From Heligmosomoides polygyrus polygyrus (taxonomy: Eukaryota > Nematoda > Chromadorea > Rhabditida > Heligmosomidae): DNA of 64,000 bases. A program made the translations under genes and the position numbers. Shown here one piece after another: positions 1-10,606 of the stretch. The notes below the pieces were generated by a model. The model ran no database searches. It saw nothing but the letters and a program-made list of their open reading frames with translations, and was not told where the DNA came from. Position 1 is the stretch's first letter. Every line of letters starts with the position of its first letter. The stretch is from the NCBI GenBank assembly GCA_947396885.1, contig OX377202.1:61034034-61098033 (forward strand), written 5' to 3'.

Positions 1-1077
1 GTAATTTCGCATATTAGGCGAAAAAATCCACACACATGAAGAAAATTTCTTGCTATAGCCGGATCTGCACCTTTAAAGATATACCTTTTTCGTAAACCTT
101 TGAAAACTCTTATGCGATAGATAGCTTGTAAAGTACCAGATTTTATACTAACCTACATATACAGTACCGCGCGTAGGCTTTGGTCAATTGCCGAAGAGAA
201 CGCTTTTGAGCGGGCGCGACAATCTGTAGAGCGAGCGACAGCTTGTAGAGTGAGAGTTAAGGGAGTTTTAACGGAAATTCTTAGCCGTCCTACTCAGGAA
301 TTGTTCTAAGACTGTCCAGCTTGCCTTTGGAGTGCGCCGTGAACAATGCATATAGAATCGAACCTTTCAAACGAGAGGGGAGGGGGACAACTTATAGAGT
401 GAGTGTTTGTAGAGTTTTATCAGAAATACCTAGCCCTACTCGCATAACTGTGTTTCTTAGCGTTTTCATTGCGTTCTCCATGCTTTTCAACGCCACTTAC
501 GAAGCAAATAGCACAAAAACTGTGAAAAAAACTGAATGGTTGGTAATTATGAACAACTAATATGTAGCAATCAAACGCGAGAAACGGACCAGGGAGTCGG
601 AAAGCACGGAACGACTGTGGCGGAGAAAAGTGGGGTCGCACACAAATAAATTGGTTAAAGAGCAAAGAAAATGCCAACAAAAGGAAAATATATCGAAACT
701 CGAGAACAATATTGATTGCCTACCCTAATTCCTAGGTGTGCTGCCACAGCTCATACAAAAAATCGTTCAAAATGGATTTACATGGAGAGGAAGCAAAATT
801 TTCAAAATGGTCACAAAAAGTCGTTAATGCAATTTAACGGATTTTTTCGTCGTTAAATTTCGTTAAAAAGTTTTAACGAAAAATGCCGGTAAATCCGGTA
901 AATCGGTAAATCGTTAATCGTTAAACGCACACCCCTGATTCGAATGCCCAACGAGAACTTATGTAAAAGCGTATTTTGAAGAGGCTTGTTAGATTTTTTC
1001 GGGTAATTAGGACCTCCAAAAACGGTTCTGTCATTGGATCAAAGCTCTGGTGCAATAGTCACTCGGTGTCAAGATAC
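1..1077. other. intergenic sequence, no gene seen
   Basis: No convincing coding sequence is visible. Positions about 830-930 are built from short degenerate words around TTAACG and GGTAAAT, ending in a run that reads like the edge of a dispersed repeat. A similar run in the opposite orientation occurs at about 38,715-38,800, so I take it as a repeat family rather than a gene. Confidence 0.5.
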
Positions 1078-1768
1078 TGAGTAGGGAATGCCGTCAGCTT
1101 CCTATGGAACTTCTGATCGAGACCTATATCAGTTGAAAGAGCTCGAGACGCTGATCACAGATATGTAGCCCAAATTTGCTAAATGGAGCTCCTCAGCGAG
1201 TTGTGGAGGCGAAACTGCGTTGTTGCGTAATCAGAGGTGCGGTTGACAGCGCTGACAGCAGCGGCAGCGGCACAGTGGTAGAGTGCTCGCTTCACAAGAT
1301 TGGGGTCATGGTTCGATTCCCGTTGGTGTGGGCGTTTTTGCATTTTGCGACCAGTTTTCGACGAGAACCTATAATCTCATTTTCAGCACATTTTGAGCGA
1401 GCGGCTGATGGCAACTTGCATTTACGTCTATTGGGATATTCGAAGTTGGAAACTTGTGCAGTAAACATGTTTTATTCATGGCATAAAGGAAGCTAAAAAT
1501 TTAATCAAATCAACCATATATATGCATATATATTCAAACCTGTTGTTCAAACCTTCCTCAACACCGATTGAACAACACTAAAAATCTGTGAAACAAACAT
1601 GCTGTTGACCAATTGCACACCTAGTCATAAACCTGAACTTACGCTAGACGGCTTCTAATCTCATGCATTGTTCAGCAAGTAGGCCAAGTATTTGGCCTGG
1701 TAAGTCAATTTTGAAAGTTTCGATGTGCTATGTTGATTTTTCTTCATTCGCCATACCTTTTTCCCCAG

Positions 1769-2043
1769 CAAGGGTGGTCTCCATTCCGCTCTCTGAATTC
1801 GGATCGCCTGAGGGTAGTACTGTGGCTACACGCAAAGAAAGGAAGATTGCCGCAGGGTTCGCTAACATCCTACGAGAGGATGCTGCTACATTATTCGAAA
1901 TCGAGACGGATGAAGATTTCGATGCGGGCGATTTCACTGATAACGACTCTGACTGGGACTACAATGATGATGAGGATGGAAGCACAACGAGTGGGAACGA
2001 AGTTTACTTTGGCACCTCCGCTATAAGTCCTGACCAGGTGTGA
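1769..2043 (+). CDS. putative exon inside Tc4-like element 1, acidic tail
   Basis: An open frame follows a good splice acceptor (TTCCCCAG ending at 1768) and ends at TGA 2041-2043. It starts with two bases of a split codon, then reads RVVSIPLSEFG and a basic TRKERK stretch, and ends in a strongly acidic Asp/Glu tail. The exon in the Tc5-like element at 60,068 has the same split-codon phase and aligns over about 45 residues (EFG, then TR-E-K-A--FA-ILR, then acidic). A third relative is at about 42,325. I do not recognise the family. A residue of a Tc4/Tc5-type transposase, or an element-specific small protein, are both possible. No 5' exon was identified. Confidence 0.4.
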
Positions 2044-2466
2044 TTGCAACCTACACATAGTGCTTTCTCTACGCATAATGCCAATTTTCAGTCAACGTCC
2101 TTTATGCCATGAATAAAACATGTTTCCTGAAACATGTTTCCAACTTCGAATATCCTAATAGACGTAAATGCAAGCCGCCATCAGCCGTTCGCTCAAAGTG
2201 TACTAAAAATGAGATCATAGGTCCTCGTCGAAGATAGGTCACAAAATGCAAAAACGCCTACACAACGGGAATCGAACCATGACTCCAACAGTGTGAAGCG
2301 AGCACTCTACCACTGTGCCGCTGCCGCTGCTGTCAGCGCTGCCAACCGCACCTCTGATTACGCAACACTGGCGGCTTTAGCCGACCACAACTCGCTTAGG
2401 AGAACCATTTAGCAAATTTTGTCTACATATCTGTGATAAGCGTCTCGAGCTTCTTTCACCTGATAT

Positions 2467-3166
2467 TTATTTATTTTATTTATTTATACGTGAAGTTCAC
2501 GCGAAATATAAACATTTCATAAGGATATTGAAAGAACTGTCAAAAAACATTTTAAAAGCGGAACACGATGAACAAGAAGATTGATTGAAAATATACACAA
2601 TGAACAAGAAGATTGATTGAAAACATATACTACTACATTCATAGAGAGCAATTAAGCGTTTCGGAAATGTCTGTTTAAAAGCAATTGGAATGCACAAAGG
2701 AGTCAGGAATTGGAGATGTATTCGATAATTTGACGAATTCGGAGCCAGCCCTTTGTGTAAAGAACGAGGCACGCAGGGAAGTCCTAGATCTTGGAAAATG
2801 AAGCAAAATCGTGTAAAACTGTTCCACAGTTAGACCAGTCATTGAATTTAGAATTTTGTAAATCATGATGAGGTCGTACCTTTTTATTCGAATAGCAAGC
2901 GACGAGATATCAAACATTTTATTGCGTACAGGGGCGGGCGGTATGGTGGAGCACTCATACCCATGAAGCCTTACCCAGAGATTTCTAGTAAAGTTGTTCT
3001 GCACTGCTTCAAGTTTTACTATGTTGCGACTTGAGGACGGATCACATACAGTTGTGCCATATTCAAGTTGTGGTCGTACATAGGACTTATACGCTGAAAC
3101 TAAATGTTTCATTGAATTAGTGCTCAAGGACTAATTCAGTGAAGCATAGGATATAGGTAACCTCTT
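2467..3166 (-). mobile_element. 5'-truncated CR1-like non-LTR retrotransposon
   Basis: A minus-strand frame (2675-3127) reads like the C-terminal end of a CR1/jockey-clade reverse transcriptase: AYKSYVRPQLEYGT, then LEAVQNNFTR and an RTSLR-containing tail. The 3' end, at the low-coordinate side, is an ATTT-rich simple tail (2467-2490). The insert is bracketed by CTGATAT (2460-2466 and 3167-3173), a 7-bp target duplication that lies within the right inverted repeat of the Tc4-like element. The copy is 5'-truncated and cannot be autonomous. Confidence 0.7.
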
Positions 3167-3585
3167 CTGATATAGGTCTCAATCCGTAGTTCCATGGGAA
3201 GCTGACGGCATTCCCTGGTGAGCACCTCTTCTGGTCACTTTCCAAAAAGGCTTTCTGTCAAAAGGGAGAACTTTCACGACGTCTCACAATGTGGAACGGC
3301 ATAAAAAAATTTCCACGCAGAATCGCTGCAGTTGTGAATGATCGGTCGGGGACAACTAATCGTCACCGACAAAAAAAACTATCAAACGATTGCCTGATCG
3401 ATCTCTGACGTCTTCTGATTTACATCTCAGGGTTTCTGAATCCAGACGCCCGTTTGACATCTGTAGCACGATTTCTGAATCACAACGCGCCGAAGATATT
3501 TTCAAAACATCGATAAGTAGTGATTGCGTGATAGAAAATTCCCACTGCTGTGAAGCCGTTCCCTCGGCCATTGTATTCGCGTCAC

Positions 3586-3681
3586 TCTTCTTCTTCTTCT
3601 TCTTCTTCTTCTTCTTCTTCTTCTTCTTCTTCTTCTTCTTCTTCTTCTTCTTCTTCCTTCTTTCTTCTTCTTCTTCTTCTC
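3586..3681. repeat. (TTC)n microsatellite
   Basis: Nearly uninterrupted TTC trinucleotides over about 95 bp, with one CTTTC break near 3658. It produces long spurious poly-Phe, poly-Ser, poly-Lys and poly-Glu frames on both strands, which are not genes. Confidence 0.95.
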
Positions 3682-5155
3682 TGCCTGTCGACCTTACGCC
3701 GTCCCGGTCTCGTACTGCCAACTTCGAAGTGTGCAGCAGTGTATAGCATGGCATCGGTAGCACCCCGCCAATACTCATTCGTCACTCTTTCTCCTTAGCT
3801 GTTCACCTGCAGTGCTCTTACATTTTGCTATCTATTTTATGGCGAAAAATAGATGAGTAACGAACGCGATGGATCCAAGCAGTAAAACCAATACCGTGGA
3901 TATGTCGGCCGCATGCCAGACTTCACAAAAGGCGATATAGATCCACCGGCTCTTATTGATCGATTTTATCGATTTTTGCTCTAAGTTGGCAATTGGGAGT
4001 GGGAGTCGCGTGAATATGTCGACCATATGCCAGACTCCACAAAATGGAGGGGGTGTAGACCGACCGGCTGTTATTTATTGATCAATTTTTATTAAGAGTT
4101 TACCATTGAGTCATATGTTGGCTGGAGAATAGTTACATTCATAGGTTCATCGCGAATAAGAAATAACTGTTTCCAGCACTTGTTGGGCGAATCACCAGAA
4201 AGAAATGAGACCGGCCGTCATGGCTGGCATATTCGTACCTGTAATACATTTTGTGGCCGCAAAATTTACAGTGAGCTATTTCACCTTTTTATATGAGGAC
4301 AGATCTGCTTCAGATTTGCACATTCGTCATCAGTCTATCATTAGCTGCCGTTAGGCGAAAGCATTGTTTCGTGAAAGTTCATGAACAGTCAGTCAGTCAC
4401 CAATTCCAAAACTGATCGTTTGAAATGACAAAGAAGCTTACAGTGACTCGAGCAAATTGTGTCCCCATCAAATGTCTTTTAAACTTTTCGTTTGTTCCTC
4501 ATGAGCAGCATTTTGCAAAACACAAATGCTGCTTTGAGAAAAATTGGTCTTCCAGCAAACAAGAAATTAGACGCTTCCATAAGCCCTTTGATTCTACTAT
4601 TGTAAGTTCTCCACCTCATTTTTACCATGCGTTTTTCATTTGTTTTCACCGTCGGTTTGTGAGAGGCCTCTCGATGTTTAACCTCGTGCTTAGCTAGGGA
4701 GGTAGCCGTTATGTTTTGCTTCCACTTTTTCTTCTGAGCTATCGTCTATCATGTCTATCATGCAACCTGATTTTTCATCGCGTTTTTCGAATGTTCAAAA
4801 AACTCGTTTTTGATATGTATTCGAACTCGGATGTTCAAAAAATCGCATTTTTCGAATGTATTCGAATTCGAGTATCCAGAAAAATCACGTTTTCGAATAT
4901 ATTTGATTTTGAAGGCTCGAAATTTTTCTTCGAAATTTTTGCGAGCATAAGTATAGTTGACGAGCACCTAACGGAATCCTACATCCCATCCCACCATATC
5001 CCACCATATATAAAGGAGGAAGCCATTAGTCACCGTCTGAAGCGCTTCGCAACTGTCTGAATCGGTTCGCCTTGAACCCATATCTGAACGTTCGTCGTAT
5101 CGCCACCGTCCACCATAAGCACCACAACATGGCAGCGTGGCAGGCAGCGGTTTCG

Positions 5156-5330
5156 AACCATTGTTGACTGCGACGACGCTTGCACTTGCGAAAGGCCGGC
5201 GGTGTTGACTGCGACGACGCTCGCACTTCCGGACGACCGTCGGTGTTGATCACAAACGAGCACCCCAATGATGAGCTTTCAACACTACGGGCTACGGTGT
5301 TGATCACCAATGAACACCCCTCATGATGAG
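5156..5330 (+). repeat. degenerate tandem repeat, about 50 bp period
   Basis: The phrase GGTGTTGA(T/C) followed by a GCGACGACGCT or ATCACAAACGAGCACC-like continuation recurs about every 50-55 bp (near 5157, 5208, 5240 and 5297). The copies are diverged. No coding meaning was found. Confidence 0.45.
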
Positions 5331-5939
5331 GTTTTCACACTATCTACGGCGGTTATGAGGTCTTGGACAATTGCCAAATGTCCCCAAATTTGAGTGATTA
5401 AGCAGGCTAGCCAGTATAGGACGCCCGAGCTTTTAACACCCCTGCTCACCACTGCCTCGACGTTGAGTTAGGCAGCAGTATCCCTCTCTTTTTCACCTTT
5501 CCACCTCCCATTCCCGTTCAATTCTACACCTCTTCCTTGCAACCATTTTCCGGGCTTCCTTTAGTGCCCAATTGTTATCAACTTTTCCAGCGGTGATATC
5601 GCTTCTCTCACACTTAATCAACCGCAAGGGAGCTGCATATGCGACGAAAAAAGCTTCAAATAAGGCGACGTGTTTCTATCAGGCAGTCAACTCTTGGACA
5701 ACTGCCATTCCCTCAAAATTAGTGGCCAGTGAAGTCACCTTCTCCAGAATTCGCCACACCTAGCGGTTCGAAGCACGACGACTGCACAAAAATGTGAGAC
5801 ATTTCTTTAGGCTTGACGAGCTGCAATAGACTGTGAACACAACGCTAAACGAAGAAGGAGTGCTGAAGACATTATTCTGCGTGCTATACTGAGATGTGAG
5901 TGGTACCCAGCTAGGAATCAATCTGGAGTAGGTGCAAGT

Positions 5940-6170
5940 TTCAACGTGCTCGACGCTGGGTGAGGAAGCATCCGTAGCTAGGTTTGGGCTAAATCCTTAG
6001 CTAGGTTTCGGCTACGTCCCTAGCGTGGCCCGCACACTCCAACGTCGGCGGAGCCGGATAGCCCAGCGTGGCCCGCGGATGCGATGCCGGCGAAGCCGGC
6101 TAGCCTAGCGTGGCCCACACATTCTAGCGTCGGCGCCGCGAAGCCGGCGACCGACGCTGGTCATTGCATA
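5940..6170 (-). repeat. diverged relative of the eat-3 intron minisatellite
   Basis: This run contains GGAAGCATC, TAGCTAGGTTTGGGCTA, GCGTGGCCCGC and GCCGGCGAAGCCGGC, which are the reverse-complement words of the 52-58 kb array. Only two or three decayed units are present. It shows that the minisatellite family is dispersed and not confined to the intron. Confidence 0.6.
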
Positions 6171-6247
6171 ACTGCGCCGTATGCTGCAGCGCTATGAATG
6201 TGTAGTAATAATAGAGCCAATGGAAATGAATAATAAGGCTTAACGTA

Positions 6248-7497
6248 TTAGGTCGTTGCATATGAAATGACCCACTTTGCTACCTCAATTTCTGGTCGAT
6301 TTTTCATGGCTACGAATGTTCCCGCTTCAGGCATTGTATATAGTTTCTAAAAGCGCAGAATCTCCGCTTTCTTACCATTTATAGATTGTTGACATAGTTG
6401 TCGCTTGACGCGTTTCTGACGTCATTCTTACGGTATAAATCAACGTGATATACGTTATATAAATGGAAAATGGGCACAACGCCTCGGCACCAGCTCGTAA
6501 CATCAACGCTGCATTTGGGAAGGATTTCGGTAAGGAACGCACAATTCGCCACTGTTTCGAAAGGTTTGGATCCTGAGGTGAAAGTCTCGAAGATGAAGAC
6601 CGAGGTAGGCCGCCATCACTCCTTAACAGCGACAACTCAAAGCCATGGTGGAAGCGGATCCGCGTCAAACTGTGAGAGAACCAGCACAGCTTGTCGGCGT
6701 TGACGGGAGCACTACCAGTCGCCATTTGAAGGCGACCGGAAGAGTAGAGAAATTGGATATCCTGCACGAACTCCCCGATTGGCAGATGCTGGAACGCCGC
6801 GACACCTGTGTTTCGTTGAGGCTGCGCAATCTAAGGAAACCTTTTTTAGAAAGGATCGTGACGTGCGACGAAAATGGATCCTTTGTGACAATCGCCGTCA
6901 TACTGCACAATGGCTGGACAAGAATGGCAGTTCCGAGGAAATGCCGAAAGCAAGTCTCGATCCAAAGAAGACCATGGTGACCGTATGGTGGACAGTGGCT
7001 GGTATAGTCCAGTACAAGATTTGAAGACTGGAGAGACTATCACAGCGGAGAAGTACTGTGCCAAAATTGAAGTGATGACCAGAAGTTGATTGAAAACACC
7101 CGGCTTTGGTCAATCGAAGAGGCCCAATCCTACTGCATAACAACGCGCGTTTCAAAAATTATTCTCCAGAAACGAAATGAATTGGCTTACGAAACTCTGC
7201 CCCATCCACCATATTTACCAGATCTGTCCCTATCGATTATCATTTTTGCAAGCGTTTAGATCGTCATGCGAAGGATAAAAAATCAGCAACCAAGCTTATG
7301 TTGAAAATGACTTATGTTTTACTCATTCTCGTAGTTCTGATTTTTTTAAAATATGTAGTGTCTAAGCTTTTGTCGCGTTGGCGAAAATGCATTAATTGTA
7401 ATGGTACTTATTTCGATTGATAAAATTGCTTCCAAGCAAAGTTGTGATCTGTCAAAGTTTTCTGTCAAGATCGGCCATTTCATATGCAACGATCTAA
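6248..7497 (+). mobile_element. mariner element A, about 1.25 kb, inactivated
   Basis: Inverted terminal repeats of about 25 bp (left begins TTAGGTCGTTGCATATGAAA, right ends in its near complement, two mismatches) are flanked by TA on both sides (6246-6247 and 7498-7499). The size and TA duplication are those of a full-length mariner. The interior encodes a decayed mariner transposase on the plus strand, so the copy is full length but dead. Confidence 0.8.
6490..7260 (+). pseudogene. mariner transposase pseudogene
   Basis: Recognisable mariner blocks appear in order but in different frames. An N-terminal helix-turn-helix region reads GKERTIRHCFERFGS, followed by LEDEDRGRPPSL. A middle block has a DENG/DNRRHTAQWLDKNG-like stretch, then MVTVWWTVAGIVQY. 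A C-terminal proline-rich block lies near 7190-7260. Stops and frameshifts separate the blocks, so no functional protein is made. The transposase would have cut and pasted DNA at TA sites using a three-Asp catalytic site. Confidence 0.75.
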
Positions 7498-7977
7498 TAC
7501 TCACGGTTAGGTGAACACCATAAGATATGCAGCACTGAGTAACATCCGCAGGCATGACCAAGGGATATAGCAAGTAGGTAATAGAGACTACGCTGAAGTA
7601 GTCCACTAGGCGCGTTGCCCCCTTCAAGCCTAGAGGTAGTTGGTCCCTCTGGCTACCATCTGATGATATCTGTAGCTCCGCCACTGCACTACTGTCTATA
7701 TAATCTGCTGTGATGTGATACTCGCGTTGTGCTCTGCAGGAAACCAATGTAATAAAACCATTATTACAAGCTCTGCATCCATTGGTGTCTACTAAACACA
7801 AGGGAATTTACAAACACTGATTTCACCCCTTTTATGAGTGAGGCATACATCCTAAAGTATCTTTCGTTTCTAATTCTGTATACATAGTTGTTCTATAGAC
7901 TGAAAAGAGCAGTGAAAGCTATACTGGAGACTTCATTACTATGCAGGCGGTGCATACTACGAAATGACTGAAATATG
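7498..7977. other. no feature seen
   Basis: About 480 bp with no convincing gene, repeat or terminal motif. Confidence 0.4.
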
Positions 7978-7979
7978 TA

Positions 7980-10210
7980 GTGTCCCTCCCGTTATAACGC
8001 CTCCGGATAACGCGCGACTCTCGATAGAACGTAGATTTTCTCTGGAACCGGCCAGCGCACTTTACGCCAATACAAGCTAGCTCTGGTTAGGATGCGTCGG
8101 ATATAACGCTGCTCCCGTTAGCGCCTTCTTATACTCCCGCCGCTGCGCGATTGCAGCTAGAAGAGGGGGCATCAGCGGTGCGCGGCCACGAGCTGCGTAC
8201 TACGGTCGGTGCTTCATGACGGATGACTGGGGAGACTGCCCATGAGTCAATGGAGGACCAAACCAGAAAGGGTTCGTCTGGCTGATCAGCGGAACGCATC
8301 TTCCCAATGTTAGTGGTTGGATTCCCGTGGGCAGTGACGAATGCTCTCTTGAGGCTGGGGGCGAGGTCGTCCAGTCAACCTACGGTTGAAACAGGTGAGT
8401 GTGGTATTGAGTCGAATTCCCTGCAATGCAAATGGCACTAAACGACCTTTATCTTGCAATATGTGCGGGTCCAAAAATAAAACTGCTGGAAGGTAGTCGA
8501 GAATCAGTCAGAATTCTCTCCCATATGGCTCGGGTCATTGTGCACTAAACGTATCTTTAGCATAGTAGACGAAACTTCGTGAATGTCTACAGATCCACAT
8601 TCCCTTCTTAGGTCACGGAAGGTACGGGTAATTAAGGACATGGTCACCGATTTCGAAATCGGTGATTATGCTTTCGACAGGCTCAGTCACCCGAACCTAC
8701 CGTAATCGGCCGTAATTTCAAAAACGGGTGTCACATCCGTTATCAGCACCCTAAATAACCTTCCCCCCTTAGGAGAAGTTTGGTCGAAAAGATTTTTTCG
8801 AACTCGTCCTCGACTTCGGCAGTCCTGGAAGTGCATACAATAGTGCCATAATTTTGCTGCACCCTTTTTATTCTGTTAGTTAGGAATCAAAACAAAACAG
8901 GCATGGCAAAATCATTCATCCCGGTGTGAAATCTTCCACTCCGCCGCAACTGATCGCGCCGCGCCCTCTCCTCCAGCGGCGCAATTCGCCGATTACCGTG
9001 ACCCGAAATTCCGTCAAATGTGGTGTTTTAAAACGGCGGAGTACGAAAGCGATGCGGAGCTACCGGAAGAAGGCACACCCTCTTCCCCTCGTCCCTGGCT
9101 CATCCACCCCCAACCCCCTAGGCTTCCTTGAAAGTCTAATGGCCGCCCTACGAAACTTTAGAGACACAAAACACATTTTCCCGGGCCCTCGGTAGGCTAG
9201 GATAAAAACTCGGCTCCGCCCCTTCGCCAACTCGGCCGGAGCCGCCTGGCAGCGCAAAAGCAAAAAATCGATAGCTATGCCAACTATCACGCGTGGCGGC
9301 GCGAGTATAGAAGGCGCCTTACCCTAGTTTATACTTGCACCGCTGCGCGGCGCGGCACGATGGTCGGGATAGATATCGACCGGAAAAAACAGCACACAAA
9401 CAGCACACATGAAAAATCGATATCCGCGTGCCGGCGCAAGTATAAGCTAGAGCTTAAGGAGCGGTTCTCAGAGAGACTCTGCGTTCAAAATGACTCCCGT
9501 TATAACGCGACCAGGGCTCAGTTCCGGTTCCACACAGAATATCAAGACGAACAAAATGCAGACGTCTTTGATCAGGCCTGCCGTTCTATTCCATTGTTCA
9601 TAGGTTCGATCAGCACCACTACGACAATGTCTTGGATGTATATCAACGTCTTTCTCGCGTGCCCCAAAAGTGATTGTAGTAAAAAAAAAAACGCAGTTTG
9701 ATCACACCGCATCACCATATCATGGGAGAGTGTTGGTAAGTCATTTGCAACGAGGATATCGGGGATGTGGAGCGCGGATTACCAGCGCTGATAGTATAGT
9801 GGGCTAAAATCCCGTAGGCAGGAAGTGCGGGTTGGAGTCCCGTGTGGCGCGGTAGTTCTGACCACAACGAAGGATCTTGAAACATTAGATTGCATTGTTG
9901 CGCTGCTGATCACGTCTAATTACTCTTAGTACTGCGTTATTTTTCACACATAATTGTCAAACTTATGCATATAACAGAGAGTATCTCTAAGGACAGAGCT
10001 TAATTAATATTCCAATGTTGTTCTTTGCCTTCACACTCTCTTCGCAACCACATATTTCATCTTTATAGCCATATTTGGTCATTATATGTGACTTTGGATA
10101 AATATGTGCGTAAAACGGTGTAAAAAGGTCAGCTCCGGATAGGACGCGAATCTCGTTTTACCGCGGATTTTCTCCGGTCCCTTCAAACGCGTTATAACGA
10201 GGGGGGATTG
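7980..10210. mobile_element. pogo/Tigger-like non-autonomous element (compound)
   Basis: The left end GTGTCCCTCCCGTTATAACG and the right end CGTTATAACGAGGGGGGATT are inverted relatives, flanked by TA at 7978-7979 and 10211-10212. TA duplications and a CCCGTTATAACG core near the end are typical of pogo/Tigger elements. A further copy of the end motif lies near 9490-9510, and a perfect 18-bp palindrome (ACCGATTTCGAAATCGGT) at about 8646-8664, so the region is probably two or more related elements nested. No transposase was recognised in the 2.2 kb. Confidence 0.5.
9785..9850 (+). repeat. tRNA-derived (Asp/Glu-like) sequence
   Basis: The 66 bases begin and end with GCGC and contain GATAGTATAGTGGGC, which resembles the D-arm of tRNA-Asp/Glu, and GGGTTGGAGTCCC, a decayed T-arm. 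The anticodon arm does not fold cleanly. A related copy lies on the minus strand at 38,471-38,540. I read both as heads of a tRNA-derived SINE family, not functional tRNA genes. Confidence 0.45.
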
Positions 10211-10266
10211 TATATAATATTTACTTCAAAGCGTGAGGTTTGCTTGAACAGTGAAAGGACGCACAC

Positions 10267-10606
10267 CTTATATCGTACACTGACAGTTGTCCATCGTTGT
10301 TCCCCGAAAACAGAACGTGGTACTTGGAGGGCAGCCAACGAACCGCTTTCACCACGCTCGAATCCCTAGAGCGTACGGTCTGAGCCAGGTCTCCCACCCT
10401 GAAAATGCCATCTGTAATAGCCAGCACCCTAACGTGATACTAGATCCCTGCCTTAGGTCGAAGAGCGGTATTTGGTTGGACCCATCTGTTATGGCGACAA
10501 GTGGGTTGCTTTTCTCCACATCGTTCCAGTGAAGTTGCGGCCGCCATTTTCCGCTCTCGCTGACGCGATAGGTCTCCAGAGCGCTTAGCCTGTTCAAATC
10601 CCACGC
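10267..10606 (-). pseudogene. WD40-repeat protein gene fragment, frameshifted
   Basis: The minus strand shows an acceptor (ATTTTAG) just upstream of 10606 and a donor-like AAG/GTGTGC at 10267. Between them lie two WD40-like stretches: NPLVAITDGSNQIPLFDLRQ, then VLAITDGIFRVGDL and VKAVRWLPSK followed by NNDGQLSVYDIR. The two halves are in different frames, separated by a one-base shift near 10,430. I read this as one coding exon of a beta-propeller protein, broken by an indel or assembly error. The specific protein is not recognised. The fragment begins about 55 bp from the end of the pogo-like element. Confidence 0.5.

Larger units (their letters stand above)
1081..3218. mobile_element. Tc4-like long-inverted-repeat element 1 (non-autonomous)
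   Basis: The left end begins GTAGGGAATGCCGTC and the right end closes GACGGCATTCCCTGG. The flanks carry a TGA duplication (1078-1080 and 3219-3221) inside a CTGAG site. This matches the CTNAG target and TNA duplication known for nematode Tc4/Tc5 transposons, whose ends also contain an AGGGAA core. The left arm runs about 1081-1490. The right arm runs about 2098-2466 and resumes at 3174-3218, because a CR1 fragment (2467-3166) interrupts it. Without that insertion the element is about 1.4 kb. The arms contain a tRNA-like segment (about 1267-1330 and, inverted, 2264-2330). The centre holds one coding exon. No complete transposase is present. Confidence 0.75.
3219..6247. other. intergenic, no recognisable gene
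   Basis: No gene is supported. The stretch contains a TTC microsatellite (3586-3681), a short internally repetitive TTCGAATG/TTCAAAAA tract (about 4785-4910), degenerate tandem repeats (about 5156-5330) and a short run related to the large intronic minisatellite (about 5940-6170). Confidence 0.5.

Noticed and set aside
1267..1330. Functional tRNA gene
   Set aside because: A- and B-box-like words are present, but the anticodon and acceptor stems do not pair properly and the copy is mirrored in a transposon arm.
3356..3798. Poly-Lys, poly-Glu, poly-Phe and poly-Ser proteins
   Set aside because: Translations of a TTC microsatellite in different frames.
5026..5310. Minus-strand frame containing LWWTVAIRR, reminiscent of the mariner VWW motif
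   Set aside because: No other mariner landmark nearby; the sequence is a degenerate tandem repeat.
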